DNA of 64,000 nt, taken from the NCBI RefSeq assembly GCF_039729195.1, contig NZ_CP155796.1:620001-684000 (forward strand). The letters are read 5' to 3'. The stretch comes from Mycobacterium sp. DL (lineage in GTDB: Bacteria > Actinomycetota > Actinomycetes > Mycobacteriales > Mycobacteriaceae). Made by a program: the position numbers and the translations under genes. Below the pieces are notes generated by a model that did not search any database, had not been told where the DNA came from, and saw nothing but the letters and a program-made list of their open reading frames with translations. The first letter of the stretch is position 1. Every line of letters begins with the position of its first letter. This document shows positions 1 to 14,111 of the stretch, piece by piece.

Positions 1-182
1 TACTACGGATCCCGTCGCGGAACCAGAAGTTTCGCCGAACTCATCGAACACCACTTCACCTGCGAGTTTGCTCGACAGCGGCGGCTCGATCAGGTGGGTC
101 GGGCGACGCTTTGGTCAATTTTGACGGTTCAGCAACGGATTTCGTCGTTGCTGGTTGATTGGCATAAAACATCAAGCGTGTG
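1..182. other. Left-edge intergenic segment, no supported gene
   Basis: This stretch is less GC-rich than the genes around it. Frame 1 of the plus strand is open to a TGA at 181-183, but the codons (AGA, ATT, TTG, AAA, ACA) are not mycobacterial in style. On the minus strand a frame starting GTG at 54 stays open to the edge and could be the first 18 codons of a divergent gene, but that is too little to call. The segment probably holds the promoter of the SDR operon; the inverted repeat at 130-153 is listed separately. Confidence 0.3.
130..153. promoter_or_regulatory. Candidate TetR-type operator upstream of the SDR operon
   Basis: Perfect 8-bp inverted repeat CAGCAACG / CGTTGCTG (130-137 and 146-153) with an 8-nt spacer, 30 nt before the SDR start. 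A TTGACG hexamer lies just upstream (121-126). The operon ends in a TetR regulator, so autoregulation through this site is a reasonable inference. No binding evidence is available from sequence. Confidence 0.4.
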
Positions 183-1061
183 ATGATTCCGGTCATGACG
201 GGTGCACTCGACGGGAAAGTAGCGATCGTCACGGGTACCAGCAGAGGTGTCGGTGTCGGAATCGCCCACGAACTGCTGCGCGCCGGGGCGACCGTGATCG
301 GCTGTTCGCGGGCCCCGCTCGATGCGATCCCGGGGACCGGTGAGAATCCGGAGTGGGCGCAGCGATCCGCCCAGATGGTTTGTGACCAAGGCGATTACCA
401 CGCGATCGACGCCATGGTCACCGAGGTGGCTGACACGTACGGGCGGGTGGACATCCTGGTCAACAACGCCGGCGGTACCGTCCCGTCGCCGCATGCCGAG
501 GACGTCCCCTCCCTGGTCTCGCGCATCCAGGGGGCGCCCGCCTCCGACGACGACTTCGAACGCACGGTGCTGTTCCACGCGTTCGCCGTTCAGATGAACC
601 TGATCAGCCCGCTGTGGTTCGCGATCCGGGTCTACCGGCAGATGCAGCGCCAAGACGGGACGGGCTGCATCGTCAACGTCTCCAGTGGCGCCGGTCATCC
701 GGCCGGTTCTCCCACGTTGGTGTCATACGGGGCGGCAAAATCCGGGTTGAACCACCTGACGAGGTCGCTCGCCGAGGAATGGGGCCCGACGGCCCGGGTC
801 AACTGCGTCGCCCTCGGTCCGACCATCACCGAGAACTTCCGCTCCTTCGTCCTTCCCGAGGACGATCCCACAGGATCCGACTACTTCAGCGCGCTACCGC
901 TGCGACGCGGCGGAGAACCCGCCGAGGTCGGTCGCACCTGCGTCTTCCTGGCTTCTGGCGCAGCGGATTTCATCAACGGCACCACCATCGAGATCGACGG
1001 CGGAATGTTGCCCGGGGTGCTGTACGAGGCGGGCCTCAAAACCATCACCGACCTGCTGTGA
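183..1061 (+). CDS. SDR-family NAD(P)-dependent oxidoreductase
   Basis: Classical short-chain dehydrogenase of about 292 residues. The cofactor motif TGTSRGVG is near residue 18, NNAG is near 94 and the catalytic YGAAK (Tyr and Lys) is near 182-186, with the conserved Ser in NVSSGAG. The C-terminal segment ends in the family's usual DGG. A GTG at 180 or an ATG at 195 are alternative starts; 183 is the first ATG. Eleven bases separate it from the next gene, which has a good ribosome site (GGAG), so the two are probably co-transcribed with the TetR that follows. The substrate cannot be read from sequence. Confidence 0.85.
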   Translation: MIPVMTGALDGKVAIVTGTSRGVGVGIAHELLRAGATVIGCSRAPLDAIPGTGENPEWAQRSAQMVCDQGDYHAIDAMVTEVADTYGRVDILVNNAGGTVPSPHAEDVPSLVSRIQGAPASDDDFERTVLFHAFAVQMNLISPLWFAIRVYRQMQRQDGTGCIVNVSSGAGHPAGSPTLVSYGAAKSGLNHLTRSLAEEWGPTARVNCVALGPTITENFRSFVLPEDDPTGSDYFSALPLRRGGEPAEVGRTCVFLASGAADFINGTTIEIDGGMLPGVLYEAGLKTITDLL

Positions 1062-1072
1062 GGAGCGACAAC

Positions 1073-2143
1073 ATGCGTAGGGTCATCCAGTTCTCCACCG
1101 GCAACGTCGGTGTGCACGCGTTGCGCAGCATAATCGAGCGCCCGGATCTGGAGCTCGTCGGTGTGCACGCCAACAGCGCCGACAAGGTCGGACGTGATGC
1201 CGCCGAACTGTGCGGGTCACCCGTTCCGACCGGTGTGATCGCGACCGATGACATCGACGCGCTGGTCGCGCTCGGAGCCGACTGCATGGTGTACACGTCC
1301 CAGGCGGAGACGCGGCCCATGGTGGCGATCGACGAAATCAGTCGATTCCTGCGCGCCGGTACCAATGTGGTCGGGACGTCGTTCGTCTGGCTGGTGGCCC
1401 CCGACCAGGCCGACGACTGGCTGCGGGGCCCCCTCGCGGCCGCCTGCGCCGACGGTGGCACCACGCTGTACATCAACGGCATCGACCCCGGATTCTCCGG
1501 CGACACGCTGGTGTACACGGCGCTGAGCCTGGCGGCGCGCGCCACCGCGGTGACAGTGCAGGAGATCTTCGACTACGGGACCTACGACGACGCCGAGTTC
1601 ACCGGCGTCAGCTTCGGTTTCGGTACCCGACCCGATCACACCCCGATCCTGTTCTCTCCCGGCGTGCTGTCCTCGATGTGGGGTGCCCAGGTGCGCAGCC
1701 TCGCCGCGGACCTCGGCATCGAACTCGATGAGGTGCGGGAACGGCACGAGAAGTGGGTGACGCCCGAACCGATCGACTGCACGATGATGCGGGTGGAACC
1801 CGGTCACGTCGCCGCGATCAAGTTCGGTGTGGACGGGCTGCGCGACGGCCGCCCGGTCGTCACGATGGAGCATGTCAACCGGCTCACTGCGGCGGCGGCG
1901 CCCGACTGGCCGTTTCCGCCCGACGGTCATCCGGGTGTGCACCGGGTACTGGTGGACGGCAGCCCGGGAATCGAGATCAACACCCATGTCGGAACGTCGG
2001 GTATCGACCACAACCAGGGCGGCGTGATCGCCACCGCGGCAAGGGTCGTCAACGTCATCGACGCGGTGTGCCGCGCACCGGTCGGGTTGCTGGCCGCCCA
2101 CGACCTGCGGGCTCTCGACCACGTCAGGGGTGTCATGTGGTGA
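1073..2143 (+). CDS. DapB-like NAD(P)-binding dehydrogenase
   Basis: A 356-residue protein starting with a Rossmann fold (FSTGNVGVHALR at residues 7-18, a GxGxxG-like turn). It resembles the mycobacterial proteins annotated as dihydrodipicolinate-reductase or 2,4-diaminopentanoate-dehydrogenase-like, not true lysine-pathway DapB, which is much shorter. A GGAG ribosome site sits 8 nt before the ATG. It follows the SDR by 11 nt and its end is 10 nt from the TetR start. It probably acts as a soluble oxidoreductase on an amino or keto acid in the same pathway as the SDR. That role is inferred from context only. Confidence 0.7.
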   Translation: MRRVIQFSTGNVGVHALRSIIERPDLELVGVHANSADKVGRDAAELCGSPVPTGVIATDDIDALVALGADCMVYTSQAETRPMVAIDEISRFLRAGTNVVGTSFVWLVAPDQADDWLRGPLAAACADGGTTLYINGIDPGFSGDTLVYTALSLAARATAVTVQEIFDYGTYDDAEFTGVSFGFGTRPDHTPILFSPGVLSSMWGAQVRSLAADLGIELDEVRERHEKWVTPEPIDCTMMRVEPGHVAAIKFGVDGLRDGRPVVTMEHVNRLTAAAAPDWPFPPDGHPGVHRVLVDGSPGIEINTHVGTSGIDHNQGGVIATAARVVNVIDAVCRAPVGLLAAHDLRALDHVRGVMW

Positions 2144-2153
2144 CCCGGAGAGC

Positions 2154-5993
<3,840 letters not shown>

Positions 5994-6002
5994 GTGCCTC
6001 GC

Positions 6003-7322
6003 CTACCGATATTCGCTCAGTCTCGGCCAGATGCCCAACGCCACGGCGATCGCCGCCGCGACACTGAGCGCCGCGGCGCCGACGGTCGCGCCCGAGAGCA
6101 CCCGACGGGCGTTGGCGATGTCGCTGCGCAACTGGTTGCGGCTCTGTTCGATGCCCTTGGTCAACGCCTCGTCGAGTTTGTCGAAGGCGGGCGTGGCGTC
6201 GTCCTCGCCGACCCCGAGGGCGACCTGGGTGGCGGCCTGGTAGTTGCCGACCGCGATGTAGGCGCTGATCCGGTCATCAGCGGCCCGCCACCGGTCCAGC
6301 AGTTGCTCCGCGTCGGCCAGATCCGACTTGTCGATCGAATCGTCCTGCGCGAGGTAGCGCACCAGTTGCTCCTGCATCAGGTCGATCCGCTGGTAGTAGG
6401 ACTGCTTGCGGACGTCCTCGTCGCCGCGCCTGATCAGCGACAGGGTTTCGTCGGCCCGTGCCTGCTGGGCGGTGATCGCCAGGTTGGTGACCGTCTTGAG
6501 GGACTCCGCCGCGGTGTTCTTGGCGCTGCGGCTGTCCGATGTGGAGATCACCAGCGCGGTGCCCACCCAGATCAACATGATCAGCACGGCCAACCCGCCG
6601 GCGACGAATCCGACATTGACCCGTCGTCGGGTGCGCTTGGCCAGCCAGCGGTTCGCGAACGCCCCGAACAGCAGCGTGGCCAGCACCACCAGGATCACCG
6701 GCCCGGGGATTCTGGTCGACGCGGTGGTCTCGGCGTCCACCCGCGCCGAGGTCTGCTCGTAGAGCCGCTGCGCGTCCGGCAGGATCTGCTGCTGCATCAT
6801 CGACGAGGCCTCGGACAGGTAGGACGAACCGACGGGGTTGCCCGCTCTGTTGTTGGTGCGCGCCGTCTCGACCAGCCCGGTGTAGACCGCGAGCCTGGCG
6901 TTGATGCGTCCGAGCAGTTGGACCATCGGCTCGTCGGTCAGACCGCTCGACGCGCGCGTCACCGCGACCGACGCATCGGTGATCGCCTGCTCGTAGCGCT
7001 GTCGCACCGCCCGGGGTTCGACGCCGGCGATGAACGCGGTGGCCGCGGCGGCGTCGGCGACCGACAGCGTGGTGTAGAGCTGACCGGCGGCGAAGGACAG
7101 CGGCTCGGTGTGGTTGAGGACGGTGGTCAGCGCCTGCTGGCGGTCGTTGATCGTCGTCGACGTCGCGAACGCGCTTCCGATCACCAGCGCTGCCAACACA
7201 AAACCGATCGTCATGATGCGGCCGGGAGTGGTCCACAGGAACCACCAACGCGGATGCGCCGGGGTGGTGGGTGACCTGGACGCGAGAGGCTCGGTCGACG
7301 GATGCGCCAACTCCACAGTCAC
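6003..7322 (-). CDS. glnX: Membrane signalling protein GlnX (Rv0412c family)
   Basis: A 439-residue integral membrane protein, the same length as Rv0412c. The pattern is a short cytoplasmic N-terminus, a TM segment near residue 35, an extracytoplasmic helical sensor region, two central TMs (about 225-290), a second helical region and a last TM near the C-terminus. The GTG at 7322 (followed by a second GTG at 7316) is chosen because it reproduces the orthologue length; a much longer upstream frame would run through mutT3. GlnX is reported to pass GlnH occupancy to PknG. First gene of the glnX-glnH-pknG operon. Confidence 0.9.
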   Translation of the reverse strand: MTVELAHPSTEPLASRSPTTPAHPRWWFLWTTPGRIMTIGFVLAALVIGSAFATSTTINDRQQALTTVLNHTEPLSFAAGQLYTTLSVADAAAATAFIAGVEPRAVRQRYEQAITDASVAVTRASSGLTDEPMVQLLGRINARLAVYTGLVETARTNNRAGNPVGSSYLSEASSMMQQQILPDAQRLYEQTSARVDAETTASTRIPGPVILVVLATLLFGAFANRWLAKRTRRRVNVGFVAGGLAVLIMLIWVGTALVISTSDSRSAKNTAAESLKTVTNLAITAQQARADETLSLIRRGDEDVRKQSYYQRIDLMQEQLVRYLAQDDSIDKSDLADAEQLLDRWRAADDRISAYIAVGNYQAATQVALGVGEDDATPAFDKLDEALTKGIEQSRNQLRSDIANARRVLSGATVGAAALSVAAAIAVALGIWPRLSEYR

Positions 7323-7465
7323 GTCTGCGCGGACCCCATCTTGGTCTCGATCTCCCCGGCCTTCGTACCGATTGACCCACACTCTATGAAAGAAGTCTAA
7401 GAGTTTCCCGTGCGACGTGTGCGCATTCGCGGGCGGCGACTTCCCCGATATCGGGATCTGTTCCC

Positions 7466-7471
7466 TATCCT
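7466..7471 (+). promoter_or_regulatory. -10 box for a leaderless mutT3 transcript
   Basis: TATCCT matches the mycobacterial -10 consensus TANNNT and ends exactly 6 nt before the GTG of mutT3. Transcription would therefore start at the start codon, which also supports 7478 as the true translation start. Confidence 0.5.
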
Positions 7472-7477
7472 GAACGC

Positions 7478-7969
7478 GTGCGCGGCGACGGTGACGGTTG
7501 GGTGGTCTCGGCCAACGGCGCCGCCTACTGGGGCCGACACGGCGCGGCCGGACTGCTGCTGCGGGCCCCCCGCCCCGACGGATCGGCCGCGGTGCTCCTG
7601 CAGCATCGGGCGATATGGAGCCACCAGGGCGGAACCTGGGGACTGCCCGGCGGGGCGCGCGACAGCCATGAGACACCCGAACAGGCTGCGGTGCGGGAGG
7701 CCCACGAGGAGGCCGGACTGCCCGCCGACCAGCTGACCGTGCGCACCACGGTGGTCACCGCCGAGGTGACCGGGTGGACCTACACCACCGTCATCGCCGA
7801 CGCCGAGGAACTGCTGGACACGATTCCCAATCGGGAGAGCGCGGAACTGCGCTGGGTCGCCGAGGACGAGGTGGCCGATCTCCCGCTGCACCCCGGCTTC
7901 GCCGCGAGTTGGCAGCGGCTCCGCGACCTGACGGCCTCGATCCCGCTGACGTTCAACCACCAGAGCTGA
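7478..7969 (+). CDS. mutT3: Nudix hydrolase MutT3
   Basis: A 163-residue Nudix protein with an intact box: [12 protein letters not shown] followed by REAHEEAGL, carrying the metal-binding REXXEE core (about residues 55-77). MutT-type enzymes hydrolyse oxidised nucleotides such as 8-oxo-dGTP in the cytoplasm; Rv0413 holds the same position between glnX and thiE. It is shorter than MutT3 of M. tuberculosis (217 residues), the difference being at the N-terminus. The start is supported by a leaderless promoter. The last 17 nt overlap the convergent thiE. Confidence 0.88.
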   Translation: MRGDGDGWVVSANGAAYWGRHGAAGLLLRAPRPDGSAAVLLQHRAIWSHQGGTWGLPGGARDSHETPEQAAVREAHEEAGLPADQLTVRTTVVTAEVTGWTYTTVIADAEELLDTIPNRESAELRWVAEDEVADLPLHPGFAASWQRLRDLTASIPLTFNHQS

Positions 7970-8627
7970 GCAGCTCTTTCAGGTGCTCGGCGGCGGTCTT
8001 CGGATCGCCGGCCGCGGTGATCGCGCGGACCACGACGATCCGACGGGCACCGGCGGCCAGCACTTCGGGGACACGGGCGGCGTCGATTCCGCCGATGGCG
8101 AACCAGGGCTTGTCGGTGCCGACCGAAGCTGCTGCCCTGACCAGGTCGAGACCCGCCGCCGCCCGGCCGGGCTTGGTGGGTGTGGGCCAGCACGGGCCGA
8201 CACAGAAGTAGTCGACCTGCTCTGTCGACGCGGCTGTCATCTGGTCGGCGTCGTGGGTGGACCGCCCGACGAGCGTGTCCCCGACGATGGTGCGGGCGAC
8301 CGACAGCGGGAGGTCGTCCTGGCCGAGGTGCAGCACGTCGGCGCCGGCCGCCAGGGCGATGTCGGCGCGGTCGTTGACGGCCAGCAGCGCGCCGTGGCGG
8401 CGGGCCGCGTCGGCGATGACGGCCAGCGCCTCGATCTCCTGCCGTGCCTCCAGCGGGCCGAACCGCTGCTCGCCGGGTGATCCCTTGTCCCTGAGCTGGA
8501 TGATGTCGACGCCGCCCGCCAGCGCGGCGTCGACGAATTCGGCCAGGTCGGCACGCTCGCGGCGGGCGTCGGTGCACAGGTACAGGGAGGCCGACTGCAG
8601 CCTGGCCCGCGTGGCGGAGTCACTCAC
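7953..8627 (-). CDS. thiE: Thiamin-phosphate synthase ThiE
   Basis: A 224-residue TIM-barrel enzyme joining the thiazole and pyrimidine (HMP-PP) moieties into thiamin phosphate. Family landmarks are present: IIQLRDKG (pyrophosphate contact), the [10 protein letters not shown] strand, [16 protein letters not shown] and the C-terminal [13 protein letters not shown]. The GTG at 8627 gives the length of M. tuberculosis ThiE (222). It is divergent from thiO; its 5' end is close to the thiO riboswitch, but the aptamer is on the opposite strand and cannot act on thiE. Confidence 0.95.
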   Translation of the reverse strand: MSDSATRARLQSASLYLCTDARRERADLAEFVDAALAGGVDIIQLRDKGSPGEQRFGPLEARQEIEALAVIADAARRHGALLAVNDRADIALAAGADVLHLGQDDLPLSVARTIVGDTLVGRSTHDADQMTAASTEQVDYFCVGPCWPTPTKPGRAAAGLDLVRAAASVGTDKPWFAIGGIDAARVPEVLAAGARRIVVVRAITAAGDPKTAAEHLKELLSSGG

Positions 8628-8673
8628 ACCACGAAACGCTAACCCCGTGCCGACGTAGGCTGGTAGCCGACCA

Positions 8674-8760
8674 CACGGGAGTCCCGGGCAACGGGGACTG
8701 AGAGTGAGCGCGCCGCTCTTACCGTCACACCTGATCCGGGTCATGCCGGCGAAGGGAGCA
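8674..8760 (+). ncRNA. TPP riboswitch controlling thiO-thiS-thiG
   Basis: The THI-box elements are all present in order: CGGGAGTCC, the CTGAGAG core at 8698-8704, and the ACCTGATCCGGGTCATGCC segment followed by GGCGAAGGGAG. The final AAGGGAG is also the ribosome site of thiO (start 8764), so TPP binding should hide it and block translation. A -10 hexamer TAGGCT at 8656-8661 places the likely transcript start just ahead of the aptamer. Confidence 0.95.
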
Positions 8761-8763
8761 GCG

Positions 8764-9791
8764 ATGCCAGCGTTAGCCGTCATCGGCGGTGGCGTCATCG
8801 GGCTTTCGGTGGCGCGTCGCGCCGCTGCGGACGGCTGGGCCGTCCGGGTGCACCGCGCCGAACCCGGCGCGTCGTGGGTCGCCGGCGGGATGCTGGCGCC
8901 CCACAGCGAGGGATGGCCCGGCGAGGAGCGCCTGCTGCGGCTCGGGCTGGCGTCACTCGAGCTGTGGAAGCAGGGTTTCCTCGACGGACTGCCACCCGAG
9001 GTGGTGACCGCGCGCGAGTCGCTCGTCGTCGCCGTGGACCGGGCCGACGCCGCAGATCTGAAGACCGTCGGGGAGTGGCTGTCGGCTCAGGGGCATCCTG
9101 TGACGCTGACCAACGCCGCTCGCGACGTGGAACCCCTTCTTGCCCAGGGGATTCGGCATGGTTTCGTCGCCGAGACCGAGCTGGCGGTGGACAACCGGGC
9201 TGTGGTCGAGGCGCTCGCCGCGCACTGTGAGCGGCTCGGAGTGCAGTGGGCGCCCGCGGTCGGCGACCTGACCGAGACCCACTCCGCTGACGTCACCGTG
9301 ATCGCCAACGGTATCGATGCGCCCTCCCTGTGGCCGGGCCTGCCGATCCGTCCGGTGAAGGGTGAGGTGCTTCGACTGCGCTGGCGCCGCGGGTGTATGC
9401 CGTTGCCGCAGCGGGTGATCCGGGCACGGGTGCACGGACGGCAGGTGTACATGGTCCCCAGGGAGGATGGTGTCGTGGTCGGCGCGACGCAGTACGAGCA
9501 CGGCAGGGACACCGCACCGGCGGTGACGGGGGTGCGCGAACTGCTCGACGACGCGTGCGCGGTGCTGCCCGGCCTGGGCGAGTACGAGTTCGCCGAGTGT
9601 TCGGCCGGCCTGCGGCCGATGACCACCGACAACCTGCCCCTCGTGGGCAGGCTCGACGCGCGGACCCTGGTGGCAGCGGGCCACGGACGGTCGGGTTTCC
9701 TGCTGGCCCCGTGGACCGCCGAGGCGATCGCCGCCGAGCTCCGCGGCGAGCCGCTGCCCGAGACCGCATACATGGCAGGGGCATCGGCCCG

Positions 9792-9795
<4 letters not shown>
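8764..9795 (+). CDS. thiO: Glycine oxidase ThiO
   Basis: A 343-residue FAD enzyme of the D-amino-acid-oxidase fold. The dinucleotide motif [10 protein letters not shown] is at residues 8-17 and the C-terminal FAD contact [12 protein letters not shown] is near 311. ThiO oxidises glycine to the imine that ThiG needs for the thiazole ring. The ATG at 8764 is chosen because the ribosome site is the 3' end of the TPP aptamer; an upstream in-frame GTG at 8704 lies inside the aptamer. The stop overlaps the thiS start (ATGA). Confidence 0.95.
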
Positions 9796-10747
<952 letters not shown>

Positions 10748-10749
<2 letters not shown>

Positions 10750-10775
10750 TGAGCGCTTGCGCGAAGAACCGATGA
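10748..10775 (+). repeat. Mini-ORF linker repeat, copy 1 (thiG / SGNH junction)
   Basis: A short conserved sequence whose core is GAGCGCTTGCGCGAAGA. It encodes an 8-codon ORF (MSACAKNR, 10749-10775). The mini-ORF start shares a base with the thiG stop, and its own TGA overlaps the ATG of the next gene by the ATGA pattern. Near-identical copies lie at 47214-47250 and 48059-48094 in the Mrp operon. Confidence 0.7.
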
Positions 10776-11544
10776 CTCCGAGTACGAAGCGCTATGTCGC
10801 CCTGGGAAGTTCGATGGCGGCCGGACCGGGGATCCAGCCGCGGGTGCCCGGATCGCCGCGACCCGCGGGCCGGTCGGGCGCCAACTATCCGCACCTCGTC
10901 GCGGCGTCACTCGGCCTGGACCTCGTCGACGTCACCTACTCGGGGGCGACCACCGCGCACGTGCTGCACGAATCGCAGCGCAGCGCCCCACCCCAGGTGG
11001 ATGCACTCGACGGCAGCGAGACGCTGGTGACGGTGACGATCGGCGGAAACGACATCGGATATGTGCCGATGCTGTTCGCGGCCGGACTGCCCCGGCCGGC
11101 GCGGTCGATACCGTTCCTCGGAGCGAAGCTGCGTGAGCTCCTCGATCCGGCGGCGCGCGACCGTGCCCTGGTCGAGGTCGGCGAGTCGCTGGTCGAGGTC
11201 GGGCGCACGCTGCGCCGCCGCGCCCCCGACGCTGCCGTGCTGTTCGTCGACTACCTCACGTTGCTGCCGCCGGCCGGTACTCCGGCGCCTCCGCTGCGTG
11301 ACGCCGAGGTAGCACTGGGTCGGCGGATGGCGGCCACCCTGCAACGCCTGACCGCCGAGGCCGCCGAGGCGACCGGTTGTGCGGTGGTGCGCGCTGCGGA
11401 CGCCAGTCGCGACCACCACGCGTGGTCGGCCCAGCCCTGGACCACCCGGTTCGGTCTGCCGGTGCCGCGCCGACCCGCTCCGCTGCACCCGAACGCGGAA
11501 GGAATGCGTGCGGTCGCCGAACTGGTCGTCGCCGCAGCCGGCAG

Positions 11545-11548
<4 letters not shown>
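10772..11548 (+). CDS. SGNH/GDSL-family hydrolase
   Basis: A 258-residue serine esterase or lipase of the SGNH fold. Block I is GSSMAAGPG (Ser near residue 12), the Gly block is in the YSGATTAHV segment, the Asn block is GGNDIG (near residue 90), and the C-terminal catalytic His is in LHPNAEG. No signal peptide is visible, so a cytoplasmic enzyme is likeliest. The ATG at 10772 overlaps the mini-ORF stop. The last 4 nt overlap the ABC ATPase gene. Substrate unknown. Confidence 0.85.
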
Positions 11549-12446
<898 letters not shown>

Positions 12447-12450
<4 letters not shown>

Positions 12451-13184
12451 CGTCGCTGACCACCGTGGCCGCCGTGGTGAACGCCGAGCGGATCAAGCTG
12501 ACGACGGTGCGGTCCCCGCTGTGGTCGGCGGCGGCCGCGGCGCTGCTGAGCTTCGGTATCGCCGCACTGCAGGCCGCCACGGCATACGACTACCAATCGC
12601 TGACCGCACCGGACGCGGCGCTCGGCGTCGCGGTGTTCGGGGTGCCGGTGCTGATGGTCGTCGCGGCGATGACGGTGACGGGGGAGTACCGCACCGGGAT
12701 GATCCGCACCTCGTTCATGGCCAGCCCGAACAGGACCCTGTTGCTCATCGCCAAAGCTGTTGTCGCGGCGGTGTTCTCCGCCGTCACCGCAACGGTCATG
12801 GTCCTCGGATCGCTTGTGGTGGCGCGCGTCGGCCTGGACCCGGACGCCGTCGGCACCACCGCCGCGATCGGACTCTACGCAGCGCTGGCGGCTGTACTCG
12901 GCGTCGGCGTCGCGGCGCTGCTGCGCCACACCGCCGGGGCGGTCAGCGTGCTGCTGCTGTGGCCGCTGCTGGTCGAACCGCTGCTGGCGAACCTTCCGGG
13001 CCGAGGTCCGCAGATCGGCCCGTACCTGCCGTTCGCCAACGCCTTCCGGTTCCTCGACGTGCAGTGGTTGTTCCCGACCTACGTGCCGCCGTGGGGCGTG
13101 CCGGGGTCGCTCGGCTATTTTGCTGCTGTGGTGGCTGCGGTGTTCGTCGCGGCTGTTGTCGTGGTGAACCGCCGGGATGCCTGA
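12447..13184 (+). CDS. ABC-2 type transporter permease
   Basis: A 245-residue membrane protein with about six hydrophobic spans (near residues 25-45, 60-80, 100-125, 140-160, 165-185 and 222-240) and the TGEYRTGMIRTSF motif after the second span that is common in ABC-2 permeases. It pairs with the ATPase whose stop it overlaps. It has no separate binding protein, as expected for an exporter. Confidence 0.85.
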
Positions 13185-13193
13185 CGAAGGGTT

Positions 13194-14102
13194 GTGACCG
13201 CAGTGACCGAACCGCAGACGCTTGTGCTCAAACTGCCGCACCTGGACGTCACGGCGCTGGCGTGGGGTCCCCCGGACGGCCGGCTCGTGCTGTGCCTGCA
13301 CGGATTTCCCGACAGTGCGTGGGGCTGGGCGAAGCTGGCCCCGATGCTGGCCGCGCGGGGCATGCGGGTGGTCGCTCCGTTCTCGCGCGGATATGCGCCC
13401 ACAGGTCCGGCCGCGGACGGCGACTACCACATCGGCGCGCTGATGTACGACGCGCTGGCGGTGTACCGAGAACTCGGTTCGCCGCCGGACGCGGTGCTGA
13501 TCGGCCACGACTGGGGAGCGTTCACCGCCAACGGCATCGCCGCCTATCCGGAGTCACCGTTCGCCGTGCACATCTCGATGGCGGTGCCTCCGGTCGGCGC
13601 GCTGCGACGGACCCGTGGCCCCATCGGTCGTCAGTTGCCGATGATGCCGCGGCAGCTACGCAACAGCTGGTACATCATGTTCTTCCAGCTCCCCGGCATG
13701 CCCGAGCGACTGCTGCCCCGGATCATCCCGAGGCTGTGGCGCGACTGGGGACCGGCCGGCTACTCGACCGAGGCCGCGTTGAACGAGGCGCTGGCCGCGC
13801 TGCCGAGCCCTGCCCATCGCCGGGCGGCTGTCGGCTACTACCGTGCGCTGGCCCGCCCCGGGCGTCCCGCGCCGCGCTACGCCGAGCTGCACAAGTGGCG
13901 TTTCGAACTGCCCCGGGCTCCCATCCTGCACCTGCAGGGCGCACAGGACGGCGCGATGATGGCGGCCTACGCCGAGCAGGTAGACACCCAGCTGCCACCG
14001 GGCAGCCGGGTGTTGGTCCTCCCGTCGGCGGGGCATTTTCTGCAGATCGAACAGCCGCAGGTCGCCGCCGACGCGATCCTGGACCATCTGGACTCGCGCT
14101 AA
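13194..14102 (+). CDS. Alpha/beta hydrolase, epoxide-hydrolase-like
   Basis: A 302-residue alpha/beta-hydrolase. The oxyanion motif LHGFPDS is near residue 37 and the nucleophile elbow is GHDWGA with Asp, the hallmark of epoxide hydrolases and haloalkane dehalogenases rather than Ser esterases. The catalytic His is in SAGHFLQIEQP near the C-terminus. A GTG at 13203 is an alternative start. It follows the permease by 9 nt and may belong to the same transcript. The mycobacterial epoxide hydrolase family is large, so the substrate cannot be named. Confidence 0.8.
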   Translation: MTAVTEPQTLVLKLPHLDVTALAWGPPDGRLVLCLHGFPDSAWGWAKLAPMLAARGMRVVAPFSRGYAPTGPAADGDYHIGALMYDALAVYRELGSPPDAVLIGHDWGAFTANGIAAYPESPFAVHISMAVPPVGALRRTRGPIGRQLPMMPRQLRNSWYIMFFQLPGMPERLLPRIIPRLWRDWGPAGYSTEAALNEALAALPSPAHRRAAVGYYRALARPGRPAPRYAELHKWRFELPRAPILHLQGAQDGAMMAAYAEQVDTQLPPGSRVLVLPSAGHFLQIEQPQVAADAILDHLDSR

Positions 14103-14111
14103 CGTGGTGGC

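Noticed and set aside
1..183. Plus-strand frame 1 open from the edge to 183
   Set aside because: Codon choice is unlike the neighbours and no family is recognisable; too short to call.
8704..8763. Upstream in-frame start for thiO at 8704
   Set aside because: It lies inside the TPP aptamer; the ribosome site at the aptamer's 3' end points to 8764.
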